A stretch of DNA of 64,000 nt from Lachnoclostridium sp. An14 (lineage in GTDB: Bacteria > Bacillota > Clostridia > Lachnospirales > Lachnospiraceae). Where the stretch lies: NCBI RefSeq assembly GCF_002160755.1, contig NZ_NFLE01000008.1:58555-122554 (forward strand), read 5' to 3'. This document shows, one piece after another, positions 40,706 through 48,386 of the stretch (the first letter of the stretch is position 1; the number at the start of each line of letters is the position of its first letter). Made by a program: the position numbers and the translations under genes. The notes beneath the pieces were generated by a model. The model saw nothing but the letters and a program-made list of their open reading frames with translations, did no database searches and was not told the origin of the DNA.

Positions 40706-42082
40706 ATGACACATGAAGCACAAATGCTGCTGGGCCTGTTTTTAGGCATCGGCCTCATGATCGTTCTGGTCATGAAAACGAAGACGCATACCTTCATCGC
40801 CCTTCTTCTGGCAGCCTTGATCGCAGGAATGATCGGGGGAATGACCCCGGGAGACGTGATTACCGCCATCCAGGGAGGTTTCGGCAATACCCTTCAGAGC
40901 ACCGGCATCATCATCGGTCTCGGCGTAATGATGGGCGGCATCCTGGAGAAGACGGGAGCTGCGGAGAGACTGGCGTTTACCTTTATCAAGGCCATTGGAA
41001 AGGGCAAGGAGGAATGGGCCCTGGGCGTAACCGGATGGCTGGTTTCCATCCCTGTATTTGCCGATTCCGCCATCGTGATTTTCGCGCCTTTATGTAAGGC
41101 GATGTCCCGTATGACCGGAAAGTCCGTGATCGCGCTGGCTCTGGCCTTAGCCTGCGGACTTCAGTGCACCCACGTGATGGTGCCGCCGACCCCCGGTCCT
41201 CTGACCGCGGCGGGAATGCTGGGCGTGGATGTGGGCCAGATGATCATTGCCGGCGCCCTGATGTCCATTCCGATCTTTATCGTGGCCATCTGCTACGCCA
41301 AGTGGATCGGCAAAAAGATCTATCAGATCCCCAATGAGGACGGAACCTTTGACCGCAAGGAGTTTAAGAAAGAATACCTTAAGAGCATGGACCAGTTAGA
41401 GGAGATCATGAATGCCAAGGAACTGCCGGGACTGGGCGTTTCCTTATCCCCCATTCTGATTCCGCTGGTGCTGATCCTCTGCAAGACTGTGGCTGACTTT
41501 GCCGGCATGAGCGACGGCGTGGTGTATCAGATCATCACCCTGGTGGGTTCTCCCATCGTGGCTCTGGGCATCGGTACCACCCTGGCGGTGTACGGCCTCG
41601 GCATGAAGGTGGAGAAGAAGAAACTGATGGCCATGATGGACGAGGCCATCAAGGATACGGGTATGATCATGCTGATCACCGGAGCCGGCGGTTCCCTGGG
41701 AAATGTGATCAAGGTGAGCGGCATCGGCGATGTGCTGGGAGCCACCGTTCTGGCATGGCCCATCCCGGCTATCCTGATCCCCCTGATCATCGGCGCCCTC
41801 ATGAGACTGGCCCTCGGCTCCGCTACGGTAGCCATCACCACGGCAGCCTCTCTGACGGCTCCCCTGGTATCTCAGCTGGGCATCAACCCCATTCTTCTGG
41901 CACAGTCCTGCTGTATCGGCGCCATCGCCTGCAGCTACTTCAACGACAGCGGATTCTGGGTGTTCAATGGTATGTTCGGCCTCGGCGAGCTGCGTGACCA
42001 GGTGAAATGTAAGACGGCCGTGTCCTTCATTATGACGGGCGTGGGCATTGTGGAGCTTTTGATTCTGGGAGCAGTGCTTTAA
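40706..42082 (+). CDS. GntP-family gluconate-type permease
   Basis: 458-residue polytopic H+ symporter of the gluconate transporter family. Visible blocks are VITAIQGGFGNTLQSTGIIIGLG, GGILEKTGAAERLA, VPPTPGPLTAAGMLGVD, SATVAITTAASL and NDSGFWVFNGMFGLGE. It has a larger central loop (about 205-240) than the paralogue at 26843-28168. RBS GGGAGT lies upstream. It has its own promoter and long terminator and no adjacent catabolic gene, so its substrate (gluconate, glycerate or another acid) is open. Confidence 0.93.
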   Translation: MTHEAQMLLGLFLGIGLMIVLVMKTKTHTFIALLLAALIAGMIGGMTPGDVITAIQGGFGNTLQSTGIIIGLGVMMGGILEKTGAAERLAFTFIKAIGKGKEEWALGVTGWLVSIPVFADSAIVIFAPLCKAMSRMTGKSVIALALALACGLQCTHVMVPPTPGPLTAAGMLGVDVGQMIIAGALMSIPIFIVAICYAKWIGKKIYQIPNEDGTFDRKEFKKEYLKSMDQLEEIMNAKELPGLGVSLSPILIPLVLILCKTVADFAGMSDGVVYQIITLVGSPIVALGIGTTLAVYGLGMKVEKKKLMAMMDEAIKDTGMIMLITGAGGSLGNVIKVSGIGDVLGATVLAWPIPAILIPLIIGALMRLALGSATVAITTAASLTAPLVSQLGINPILLAQSCCIGAIACSYFNDSGFWVFNGMFGLGELRDQVKCKTAVSFIMTGVGIVELLILGAVL

Positions 42083-42108
42083 AAAGAAAACAGCGTATAC
42101 ATAAAATG

Positions 42109-42160
42109 ATCAGGGCGGCAGCCCCGGCGCGAGACGGCGCGGGGCTGCCGCCCTGATTTC
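42109..42160 (+). terminator. Long terminator hairpin between convergent permease and antiporter genes
   Basis: 17-bp perfect arm ATCAGGGCGGCAGCCCC with its complement, extended by GCGC/GCGC around a GAGACG loop; weak T tail on the plus strand. Confidence 0.8.
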
Positions 42161-42277
42161 ATATTTATGGAAAAAGAATGTTGTTTTCTCATTGAAACTG
42201 CCGCATTCTGAGGGGATCGTGCGTCCTGGCGCGACTTTTTCGCCAGTGTTTACCAGGCAGTCAGGCCGCCGTCCAAG

Positions 42278-43778
42278 CTAAAACATCTCCGCCGCCACAT
42301 CTCCGGCTGCCGCCGTTTCCTCCGCCGCGAACACTGCCGCCGGTTCCGGCTGGGGTTCTGGAACGGTTCTTCGGCTGCGGATTTTCCAGTCTGTACGCTG
42401 GGGGTCCGCCGGATCTGCCTTAAAGATAAACAGGCCAAAGAGGGCAAAGAGGACGCTGAAGGCGATGTTCGCGTAGGCGAATATTACGTAGGGGGCAAAG
42501 GCTGGAGCGGCAAACCCGAAGATGCCCATATAGTAAATGGAGCTGGTATTCCAGGGAATCAGAGGCAGGATGATGGTGTTTGCCTCCTCAATGGTCCTGG
42601 AGAGGACGCTGCGGTGGATGCCGCGGCGGTCGTAGACCTCCCGGAACATGGTGCCCATGAGCACTGCCGATACGTAGAAATTGGTGACCAGCATGACGGT
42701 GCAGATCCCGCAGGCCAGGGTGGCCAGCACGGTGGACGTATCGGAGTTTACGCGGGAGGTGAGCCGCCTCCACCACGGCGTGGAGGTAGCCAGCCTCGCT
42801 TAAGATGCCGCCAAGTCCCAGGGCCAGCACGGCGGTGCAGATGGTGGCCATCATGGAGGTAATTCCTCCCTTGCTCAGCATTTCATTGACGATGGATACC
42901 CCGGTTTCCACCTTTACTCCGTCGTAAATGATGGAGATTACCTGAGGGATGGGAGTTCCCTGGACGAACACCGACAGGGCCAGGCCGGAAAAGCCGGAGA
43001 TCAGGATGGCCAGGATGGCCGGCACCTTTTTCAGGCACAATACCACGATCAGCACCACAGGAAGGAGCAGAACCAGGCGGAAATCGTAAAGCTCCGCTAA
43101 AGTGGCCCGCACCGCATCCAGAGTGGATTTGTCCAGAGCTGCTTCCGCGTAACGGGCGCCCAGGAGATAAAAGGCTCCCAGGCTCACGAGAAAGGCGGGA
43201 AGGGTGGCGTAGATCATGGAGCGCACATGGTGGTAGATGTTGATGTCGCTGGCGCTGGAGGCCAGGATGGTGGAGTCGGAGAGGGGAGAGAGCTTATCTC
43301 CCAGGATAGAGCCGGAGATGGCAGCTCCCGCCAAAAGCTCTATGGGAATCCCCATGCTGACACCGATGCTGACACAGGCCACTCCGGCAGTGCCCGCCGT
43401 TCCCAGGGAGGTGCCGATGCAGGTGGATAACAGGGCGCAGATGAGAAAGGTAAAGGGCAGCACCAGCCGCGGCGTGATCACGCCCAGACCGTAGTAGATG
43501 ATCATGGGCACGGTGCCGCAGGAGATCCAAGCGGCGATGAGCACTCCCACAAATACCAGGATCAGTACGCAGTCAATGGCACGCTTGACACCGTCCATCA
43601 TTCCCGCCTCCAGCTGCCGGTAGGAATATCCGGCGATTATGGAGACGATCAGCACCAGAAAGAGGTTGACGACCAAAAGCGGGATGGTGGCGATGCCGGC
43701 CACAATGCCGCAGGTGAGGACAGCGGCGATCATCAAAAGCACAAAGACAGACAGGGAGAGACTTGGTTTTTTCTTCAT
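42278..43778 (-). pseudogene. nhaC: NhaC-type Na+/H+ antiporter, frameshifted
   Basis: Polytopic sodium/proton antiporter of the NhaC family. The upstream frame (from ATG 43778, RBS AAAGGAG) reads correctly through GTAGTAGVACVSIGVSMGIP, GDKLSPLSDSTILAS and GGILSEAGYLHAVVE. Beyond about 42768 it becomes non-membrane sequence. The expected C-terminal helices (LATLACGICTVMLVTNFYVSAVLMGTMF...NTIILPLIPWNTS) continue in the other frame from about 42766 to 42278. Removing one G in GAGGCGG (plus 42764-42770) restores about 500 residues. Either a recent single-base insertion or a sequence error. It is preceded by a c-di-AMP riboswitch. Confidence 0.85.
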
Positions 43779-44017
43779 AATGATTCTCCTTTCCGGTTGG
43801 AGGAGCAGAAAACGGAACAGAAGTGAAAAAGTATGGGCCGTTTTGCCTTTTCCCGCTCTTGTTTTACGGGAAACGACGCATTTTAAGGAAACGGGCAGGA
43901 CAGTGAATAAAACTGCCGGTTACGGAAACCGCGGTTGGGCGCGGACGGCCATCCTTTCCCGCGCCAGGGCGCAGGCTCCGGTGGGGAAGTTCCGGGAAAT
44001 AGGATTCTCCTGGAAAT
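43779..44017 (-). other. nhaC leader between riboswitch terminator and start codon
   Basis: About 240 nt of untranslated leader on the minus strand. It contains short inverted repeats (for example GGCAG/CTGCC around 43897-43917) but no gene. Confidence 0.5.
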
Positions 44018-44043
44018 GAAAACCGCCCGGATCTACCGGACGG
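44018..44043 (-). terminator. Riboswitch-controlled terminator in the nhaC leader
   Basis: On the minus strand CCGTCCGG-TAGAT-CCGGGCGG then TTTTC, 56 bp after the aptamer. Confidence 0.85.
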
Positions 44044-44067
44044 CGAAGGATGTGATACCTCAAACAG

Positions 44068-44087
44068 AGCGCGTAACGTCACGCGCT
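44068..44087. other. Additional hairpin between aptamer and terminator
   Basis: GCGCGTAACGTCACGCGC, followed by TTTTT on the plus strand, so it could also stop plus-strand transcription. Confidence 0.5.
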
Positions 44088-44098
44088 TTTTCCTTCTC

Positions 44099-44235
44099 CG
44101 CCTACGAGATTAGCTGACGGGTTCGGGAAAGAAGGTTCCCTATCACAGGGGCGGCCGTGTCATGTGAGCCGTCTCCGTGAATTCACCCCAAAAGTGGGTC
44201 TCCCGCTGCCGCAGGTTTGCCCGCGGCACTCGGCG
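44099..44235 (-). promoter_or_regulatory. c-di-AMP riboswitch (ydaO/yuaA class)
   Basis: The minus strand shows the class signature: CGGGAGACCCA-CTTTT-GGGGTGAATT in the first half and CCCGAACCCGTCAGCTAA, then TCTCGTAGGCG, at the 3' end. P1 forms from CGCC (5') and GGCG (3'). It lies between a promoter and a terminator on the nhaC strand; c-di-AMP commonly controls ion and osmolyte transport. Confidence 0.9.
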
Positions 44236-44274
44236 TTATCTGTTTTCTACTGAGACAAATAAGATTCTGTCTTA

Positions 44275-44303
44275 ATTTTAACAAAAATGGGAGGAAAATG
44301 CAA
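44275..44303 (-). promoter_or_regulatory. Promoter of the nhaC riboswitch leader
   Basis: Minus strand TTGCAT (plus 44298-44303), 17-bp spacer, TAAAAT (plus 44275-44280). Confidence 0.7.
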
Positions 44304-44711
44304 GAAAATTTTGGCTTGGTTGGAACTCTGGTTTCATCCTAGGTTAAGCCAGAGAGCGGATTTTGAACATAGGACGAAAGGAATTTGAGGATCGAAAAAC
44401 GCTGTCTTTTCGCAAGTAGCGTAAAAAGCAGGGGCTTTTTCTTAGTTGAAAACGAAAACCATGGTGGCTGGGAGAGTGGAAACGGTTACGGCAGTGGTGA
44501 CGGACGAGGACGGCAGCTGATCGGACGTGTCAAGACGGAGGAACATCAGAAAAATTATGAGATCATCGAGCGCGTAGATTATACGTAAATGATGGGAACT
44601 GGGAAAATGGAGAAACCTTGATGGAGTGAAATATCAATGGTAAAATGGAGCTACCGACGCAAGATTTTTTACCTCGGAAAAGGAATCCGTAATATATTAT
44701 AAACAGCTTAT
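44304..44711. other. Decayed region, no confident gene
   Basis: Start of an AT-rich stretch with short open frames only. One plus-strand fragment ending at 44588 reads GRQLIGRVKTEEHQKNYEIIERVDYT and could be the tail of a lost protein. Confidence 0.5.
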
Positions 44712-44990
44712 GTGGTAAGTCAAATTCCTAAAATAATTGGCAAAATCGAACCGGCCGTATCGGGGTTAAGCGCTGCGTTTAGCAGCGGAAGTTCTGTGCA
44801 GATTATGGGTGGAGTGTTGGCTTTGGTTTGCAATACAGGAAACAGTGCAGAGAAAACGCAAATCCTTGTAAATAAAACAGGAAGGGCAGCATCAGGCGTT
44901 GTAATTGCTATGGAGTTGCTGATGATAAAAATGCTAAATCAGGTTCAAAAGTACAACTCTATTTTAATAAATAATCAATCACTCAAATAG
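44712..44990 (+). CDS. Hypothetical protein or fragment
   Basis: 92-residue open frame starting GTG, without a clear RBS: SQIPKIIGKIEPAVSGLSAAFSSG..., then a hydrophobic GVVIAMELLMIKML. Not recognised. It lies among toxin/immunity remnants and may be an internal piece of a larger lost protein rather than a real gene. Confidence 0.3.
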   Translation: MVSQIPKIIGKIEPAVSGLSAAFSSGSSVQIMGGVLALVCNTGNSAEKTQILVNKTGRAASGVVIAMELLMIKMLNQVQKYNSILINNQSLK

Positions 44991-45093
44991 CGTAGAACCA
45001 GCGAATTACTACAGTGATATGTTCAAAAATGTGAGTATTACAACTTTTGAGTTTGTGATACCCCTGATGATAAAAAATAATGGAGGTTGGACG

Positions 45094-45492
45094 GTGTCAA
45101 AAAATAAAATGGAAGAATTATTGGGGCTCGGACCAATTGAGAATCATCGAATAGTGCCCGGAATACAGCCAATTGAAGGGAGGGAGTTTTGCTATATTGC
45201 TGATGAAGGTCAGGAAGACTTCGTAAAAATTTTTAGAAAAATAGTTCGCTATATTTCTCCTCCTATTCCTCAAAATGGAGGGGCAATGATTGAAGGCTGC
45301 AAGATTACTTTGCCGAATGGGAAAATATTTCAAGCAATTTCTTACAAAGGTGACATTGAGGGCTGGAGAATGCAAATTGAAAAAGGAGCCCGAGCTTTAA
45401 ATGTAAATCTTGCTAAGATTGATGGTGAGTCCATTGTGTTAGATAACATTCACTCATTTTTGTTAATGGACTGTAGAATTGATTTTAACTGA
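45094..45492 (+). CDS. Small hypothetical protein, possible immunity protein
   Basis: 132 residues (MSKNKMEELLGLGPIENHRIVPGIQPIEGREFCYIADEGQEDFVKIFRKI...). The frame is open from 45019, but GTG 45094 has GGAGG (45082-45086) at 7 bp. Composition is AT-rich. No family was recognised. Single-domain, cytosolic, beside broken zinc-ribbon and toxin-like genes, it fits an immunity protein of a polymorphic toxin system. That is inference from context only. Confidence 0.5.
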   Translation: MSKNKMEELLGLGPIENHRIVPGIQPIEGREFCYIADEGQEDFVKIFRKIVRYISPPIPQNGGAMIEGCKITLPNGKIFQAISYKGDIEGWRMQIEKGARALNVNLAKIDGESIVLDNIHSFLLMDCRIDFN

Positions 45493-45687
45493 CCACAGTG
45501 CTGGAAAAGAAGGGACGCTTTCAGGGAAATGAAAATTTCAGCAGGTCCAACAGTGTACTCTGAGCCGGTGAATTATCAGGGAGAATTTATTTAGGAGAAC
45601 AATATTATGCAAACATTTATACCGTAGCCATGGTCAATGAATGGTGTGGAAGTAGCGCTTCCTTACATTAAACGGAGAAATTGAGGA

Positions 45688-45978
45688 ATGGACGAATTAA
45701 AACAACTGTTTAAAGAATTGTTTATTTTATTAGAACAAAATGGGGATAGTTCTTATAGTTCACAAATGAAGATTTTAGAGAGAGTATTAAAAATTATTGA
45801 TGGAGATGGGGATGATTTAGAAAAGTTCTCTCAAGTCGCTTGCGAATATAAAAAACTTTTTCTCCCCAAAAGCGGGTTATCGGAATTTTATGTTTGGAAG
45901 GATGAGCTTGCTGAAAGAAAGAAGATAAATGATACTTTAGAAACGATTAAGAAACGATTGTGGGAAATTTTTGGGTGA
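45688..45978 (+). CDS. Small helical hypothetical protein, possible immunity protein
   Basis: 96 residues, mostly helical and acidic: MDELKQLFKELFILLEQNGDSSYSSQMKILERVLKIIDGDGDD, ending LFLPKSGLSEFYVWKDELAERKKINDTLETIKKRLWEIFG. It resembles small uncharacterised proteins found in toxin-immunity arrays. GGAGAAATTGAGG precedes the ATG. AT-rich. The frame is intact, unlike its downstream neighbours. Confidence 0.55.
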   Translation: MDELKQLFKELFILLEQNGDSSYSSQMKILERVLKIIDGDGDDLEKFSQVACEYKKLFLPKSGLSEFYVWKDELAERKKINDTLETIKKRLWEIFG

Positions 45979-46070
45979 TGGTTTCATCGCCCGGCTATGC
46001 TGCATGATGTCTGTTAACTGGAGGACTACAAGCCACCCGTCCTTTAACCTGTGCATAGTTCGACCCTATT

Positions 46071-46240
46071 AAATTTGATGTTTTGTCTGAAAACTCTCTT
46101 TTTCGAATTAGGCAAACAAGCGAATACTTTGGCAGATGGTACATCTGCCCGAGTAGTGCGTAAATTTTGAACGTGCGATGAATATATATAGGGGAGAGCT
46201 CCCAGGCACTGTTGATATTTGGACAATTGGAGGAAGGTGA
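46071..46240 (+). pseudogene. C-terminal remnant of a polymorphic-toxin-like protein
   Basis: Three successive frames join into one plausible protein tail: KFDVLSENSLFRI (from 46071), then GKQANTLADGTSARVVRKF, then FERAMNIYRGELPGTVDIWTIGGR ending TGA 46238-46240. Two frameshifts are needed. It directly precedes a zinc-ribbon immunity-like pseudogene. The toxin family is not identified. Confidence 0.4.
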
Positions 46241-46249
46241 TACATTAAT

Positions 46250-46452
46250 ATGGCTAAAATGAATTGTAAATGTGGTTACGTTTTAACTACTACACAGGCT
46301 CCAAATGATATTCAGCCGACGTTTATACTGATAAGGAATGGGATGCGCTAATGGACTGTGAAAGTATAATTCCGTGGGAAATTCCATTACCCAAGTACGA
46401 TGTTTGGAAATGTCCGAAGTGTAGTAGAATATATGTCTTCGAAAATAAATGA
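46250..46452 (+). pseudogene. Broken zinc-ribbon protein, immunity-like
   Basis: ATG 46250 with AGGAAGGTGA upstream reads MAKMNCKCGYVLTTTQAPNDIQ, then hits a frameshift near 46318-46322. The other frame continues VYTDKEWDALMDCESIIPWE and PKYDVWKCPKCSRIYVFENK to TGA 46450-46452. The joined protein would be a ~67-residue zinc ribbon (CxC...CxxC). A one-base deletion explains the break. Confidence 0.6.
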
Positions 46453-46524
46453 AATTATGAATGGTGGAGCTGGAGAGTTACTAGGCGGTGAAAATCGAGG
46501 ATATATTTCGGAGGTGGATGTTTC

Positions 46525-46828
46525 ATGGTTTGGTCATTAAAGTGTGACTGTAATGAGAGGATGGAAATAGAAATTAATTCCTTCAAGGAATTTGAAGAAG
46601 TAAAGCTTTTTTCAATCAACAAGTAGAACAAGGAAACTTTGCAGAAGAAATACCTCAAAAGCCTTTTTATGTTTGGAAGGGGAACAATAGAACGAAAAAG
46701 TGGTTTGCTACTAAATGGTATCGGTGCTTGAAAAGTGGTTGCCTTTGGAGATTAATTATCCAGATTTTCCGGTAAAAGGATTTGTAAGAAATTTTTCAAA
46801 TGGCATTTATAAGGAACAAGGACATTAA
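46525..46828 (+). pseudogene. Second broken zinc-ribbon protein, immunity-like
   Basis: ATG 46525 (GGAGGTGG upstream) reads MVWSLKCDCNERMEIEINS. A frameshift at the T6 run near 46615-46620 leads to FNQQVEQGNFAEEIPQKPFY and KWYRCLKSGCLW. A second shift near 46750 leads to EINYPDFPVKGFVRNFSNG, ending TAA 46826-46828. It is related in design to the preceding pseudogene; at least two single-base losses. Confidence 0.6.
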
Positions 46829-46833
46829 GTTCA

Positions 46834-46858
46834 TTTTGCCCGGCTTTCCCGGGCAAAA
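46834..46858. terminator. Hairpin after the pseudogene array
   Basis: TTTTGCCCGG / CCGGGCAAAA inverted repeat. A/T flanks on both sides allow termination in either direction. Confidence 0.6.
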
Positions 46859-46859
46859 T

Positions 46860-47040
46860 CCCAAATTCAGGTGTCGAAAAGCCGCCCACCCTTTCACTTC
46901 CCCACATTTCACCCCGAAGAAATCTCCCCTTAATCTAAAACCCCCACATCCTCAACCACCCCAAAACCCAAAATCTCCATCAGCTCCCCCAAATCCTATC
47001 TGAACCCGCCACTCAAAACAGCACACAGCCCGCCACGATG
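46860..47040. other. C-rich, G-poor strand-asymmetric spacer
   Basis: The plus strand is mostly C and A with few G. On the minus strand a short frame reads DLGELMEILGFGVVEDVGVLD to a stop, which looks like the tail of a lost protein. No intact gene. Confidence 0.45.
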
Positions 47041-47093
47041 CGCCACAAGGTGGCCAGAAAATATTTTGGCATAATTCCCATTCTCATTTACAG

Positions 47094-48023
47094 TTAAACG
47101 TCTCCCCCGATCTCCTCCTGTCCCAGCCAGTAATCCGCAGCCAGCTGAATAAAATCCCTGGCGGCACCGCTTAAATAGCCGCCCCGCTTGTAGCTGACGG
47201 CGATGTCCCAGGAGGGATGTCCCGGCAGGGAGAAGGCGGCGATGCCTTCCGGGTTTTTCGTCACATAATAGGAAGGAATGAGGCCGCAGCAGATGCGGGA
47301 GCGGACCAGGGTGGCGATGGTGGCGGTGCTGGAGGTCTCAAAAAGCACTGTGGGAGAAAAGCCGTTCTCCCGGAAAATGGCGTCTGTCAGGCGGCGGCTG
47401 GTGGACTCCTTGTACATGATCACGAAGGGCTCATACCGCAGCAGGGACAGATCCATGACAGCCAGCGGCTCGCCGGGCGGGGCTGCCATTTCGCTCAAAG
47501 GATGGCCCGCCGGGATGGCCAGCACGAATTCCTCCCGGCAGATGGTCTGGTACACGTCCCCGCTGCGGTCCGACTCCCGCAGGGTCATAAAGCCGATGTC
47601 CAGATCGCCCCGGGCGATCTGCTGCTGCTGTTTGTGGACGCTCAGCTCATTTGGCTCCACGATGATGTCCGGGTAGCGGCGGTGGAAATCCGGGTAGACG
47701 GAGGTGAACATATCCACGCCCCGGCCAGGGGTAAATCCCACAGAGAGATTTCCCTTTTTGGTGGCGGCGATGTCGCTGATCATGCTGTAGGTGCGGTGCT
47801 TGATCTGCAGGATCTCCCGGGCGTTCGCCAGGTATACCTCCCCGGCCTCCGTGGGCCTCCAGTTGGTGCGGGAGCGGTAAAACAGCGGCGTTCCCAGCTC
47901 CTTTTCCAGGCGGAGCAGCTGCTGGTTCAAGGCTGATTGGGTGATGAACAGCTTTTCCGCAGCCCTGGTAATGTTGTTCTCCTCTGCGATTTTGATGATG
48001 TATTCCAGCTGTTTTAAGTCCAC
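47094..48023 (-). CDS. LysR-family transcriptional regulator
   Basis: 309 residues. Winged helix at the N terminus (VDLKQLEYIIKIAEENNITRAAEKLFITQSALNQQLLRLEKEL), then a CysB-like effector domain (LSVGFTPGRGVDMFTSVYPDFHRRYPD...). The open frame starts 60 bp earlier, but GTG 48023 has GGGAGG at the right distance and begins exactly at the family N terminus. It is divergent from nrdA across repeat B, with no obvious target beside it. Confidence 0.92.
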   Translation of the reverse strand: MDLKQLEYIIKIAEENNITRAAEKLFITQSALNQQLLRLEKELGTPLFYRSRTNWRPTEAGEVYLANAREILQIKHRTYSMISDIAATKKGNLSVGFTPGRGVDMFTSVYPDFHRRYPDIIVEPNELSVHKQQQQIARGDLDIGFMTLRESDRSGDVYQTICREEFVLAIPAGHPLSEMAAPPGEPLAVMDLSLLRYEPFVIMYKESTSRRLTDAIFRENGFSPTVLFETSSTATIATLVRSRICCGLIPSYYVTKNPEGIAAFSLPGHPSWDIAVSYKRGGYLSGAARDFIQLAADYWLGQEEIGGDV

Positions 48024-48058
48024 GGCGGTTTCCTCCCTTGTCATATGGAAATGTTGCA

Positions 48059-48235
48059 ACCGTTCAGCCAAGCCATTCATCATTTGACAGATTTTACAAA
48101 ATTGGCTGACGTAAACCGTTAGCAGCCGTCCAATGCGTCATGGCGGGCGTTCGCCCTACAGAGCCATATGGCAAAACACTGCTTAGTAAGCAAGCCCTCC
48201 GCAGCATTTTGCCCTATGGTTCTGCATGATGGGAC
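48059..48235 (+). repeat. Intergenic repeat family B, copy 2
   Basis: About 175 bp aligning with 38964-39140. It contains an inverted pair TTCAGCCA / TGGCTGA and a longer imperfect stem CCATATGGCAAAACACTGC / GCAGCATTTTGCCCTATGG (48164-48219). It fills most of the LysR-nrdA spacer. Confidence 0.75.
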
Positions 48236-48257
48236 GGCTACGAAATATTATACCCAT

Positions 48258-48310
48258 CCGGGAAAAATTGCGCAAGCCCCCTATCTTTTCCCGGGGAAAT
48301 GTAGTATAAT
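48258..48310 (+). promoter_or_regulatory. nrdAB promoter region with inverted repeat
   Basis: TATAAT at 48305-48310 is the likely -10 (no good -35). Just upstream lies CCGGGAAAA (48258-48266) / TTTTCCCGG (48286-48294), a possible operator. Confidence 0.5.
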
Positions 48311-48386
48311 GGGTAAATGCCTATTATTCATATGGAAATAGTATAAATTAAAAGCAAGAGACAGCGAGGAAGGGAGAGGCGAAGGA

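Noticed and set aside
44099..44235. Lysine or cobalamin riboswitch
   Set aside because: The GGGAGACCCA..GGGGTGAAT and GAACCCGTCAGCTAA motifs fit the ydaO c-di-AMP class; no B12 box or lysine core is present.
48059..48235. Cobalamin riboswitch controlling nrdAB
   Set aside because: No B12-box sequence, and the region is a dispersed repeat also found before hom.
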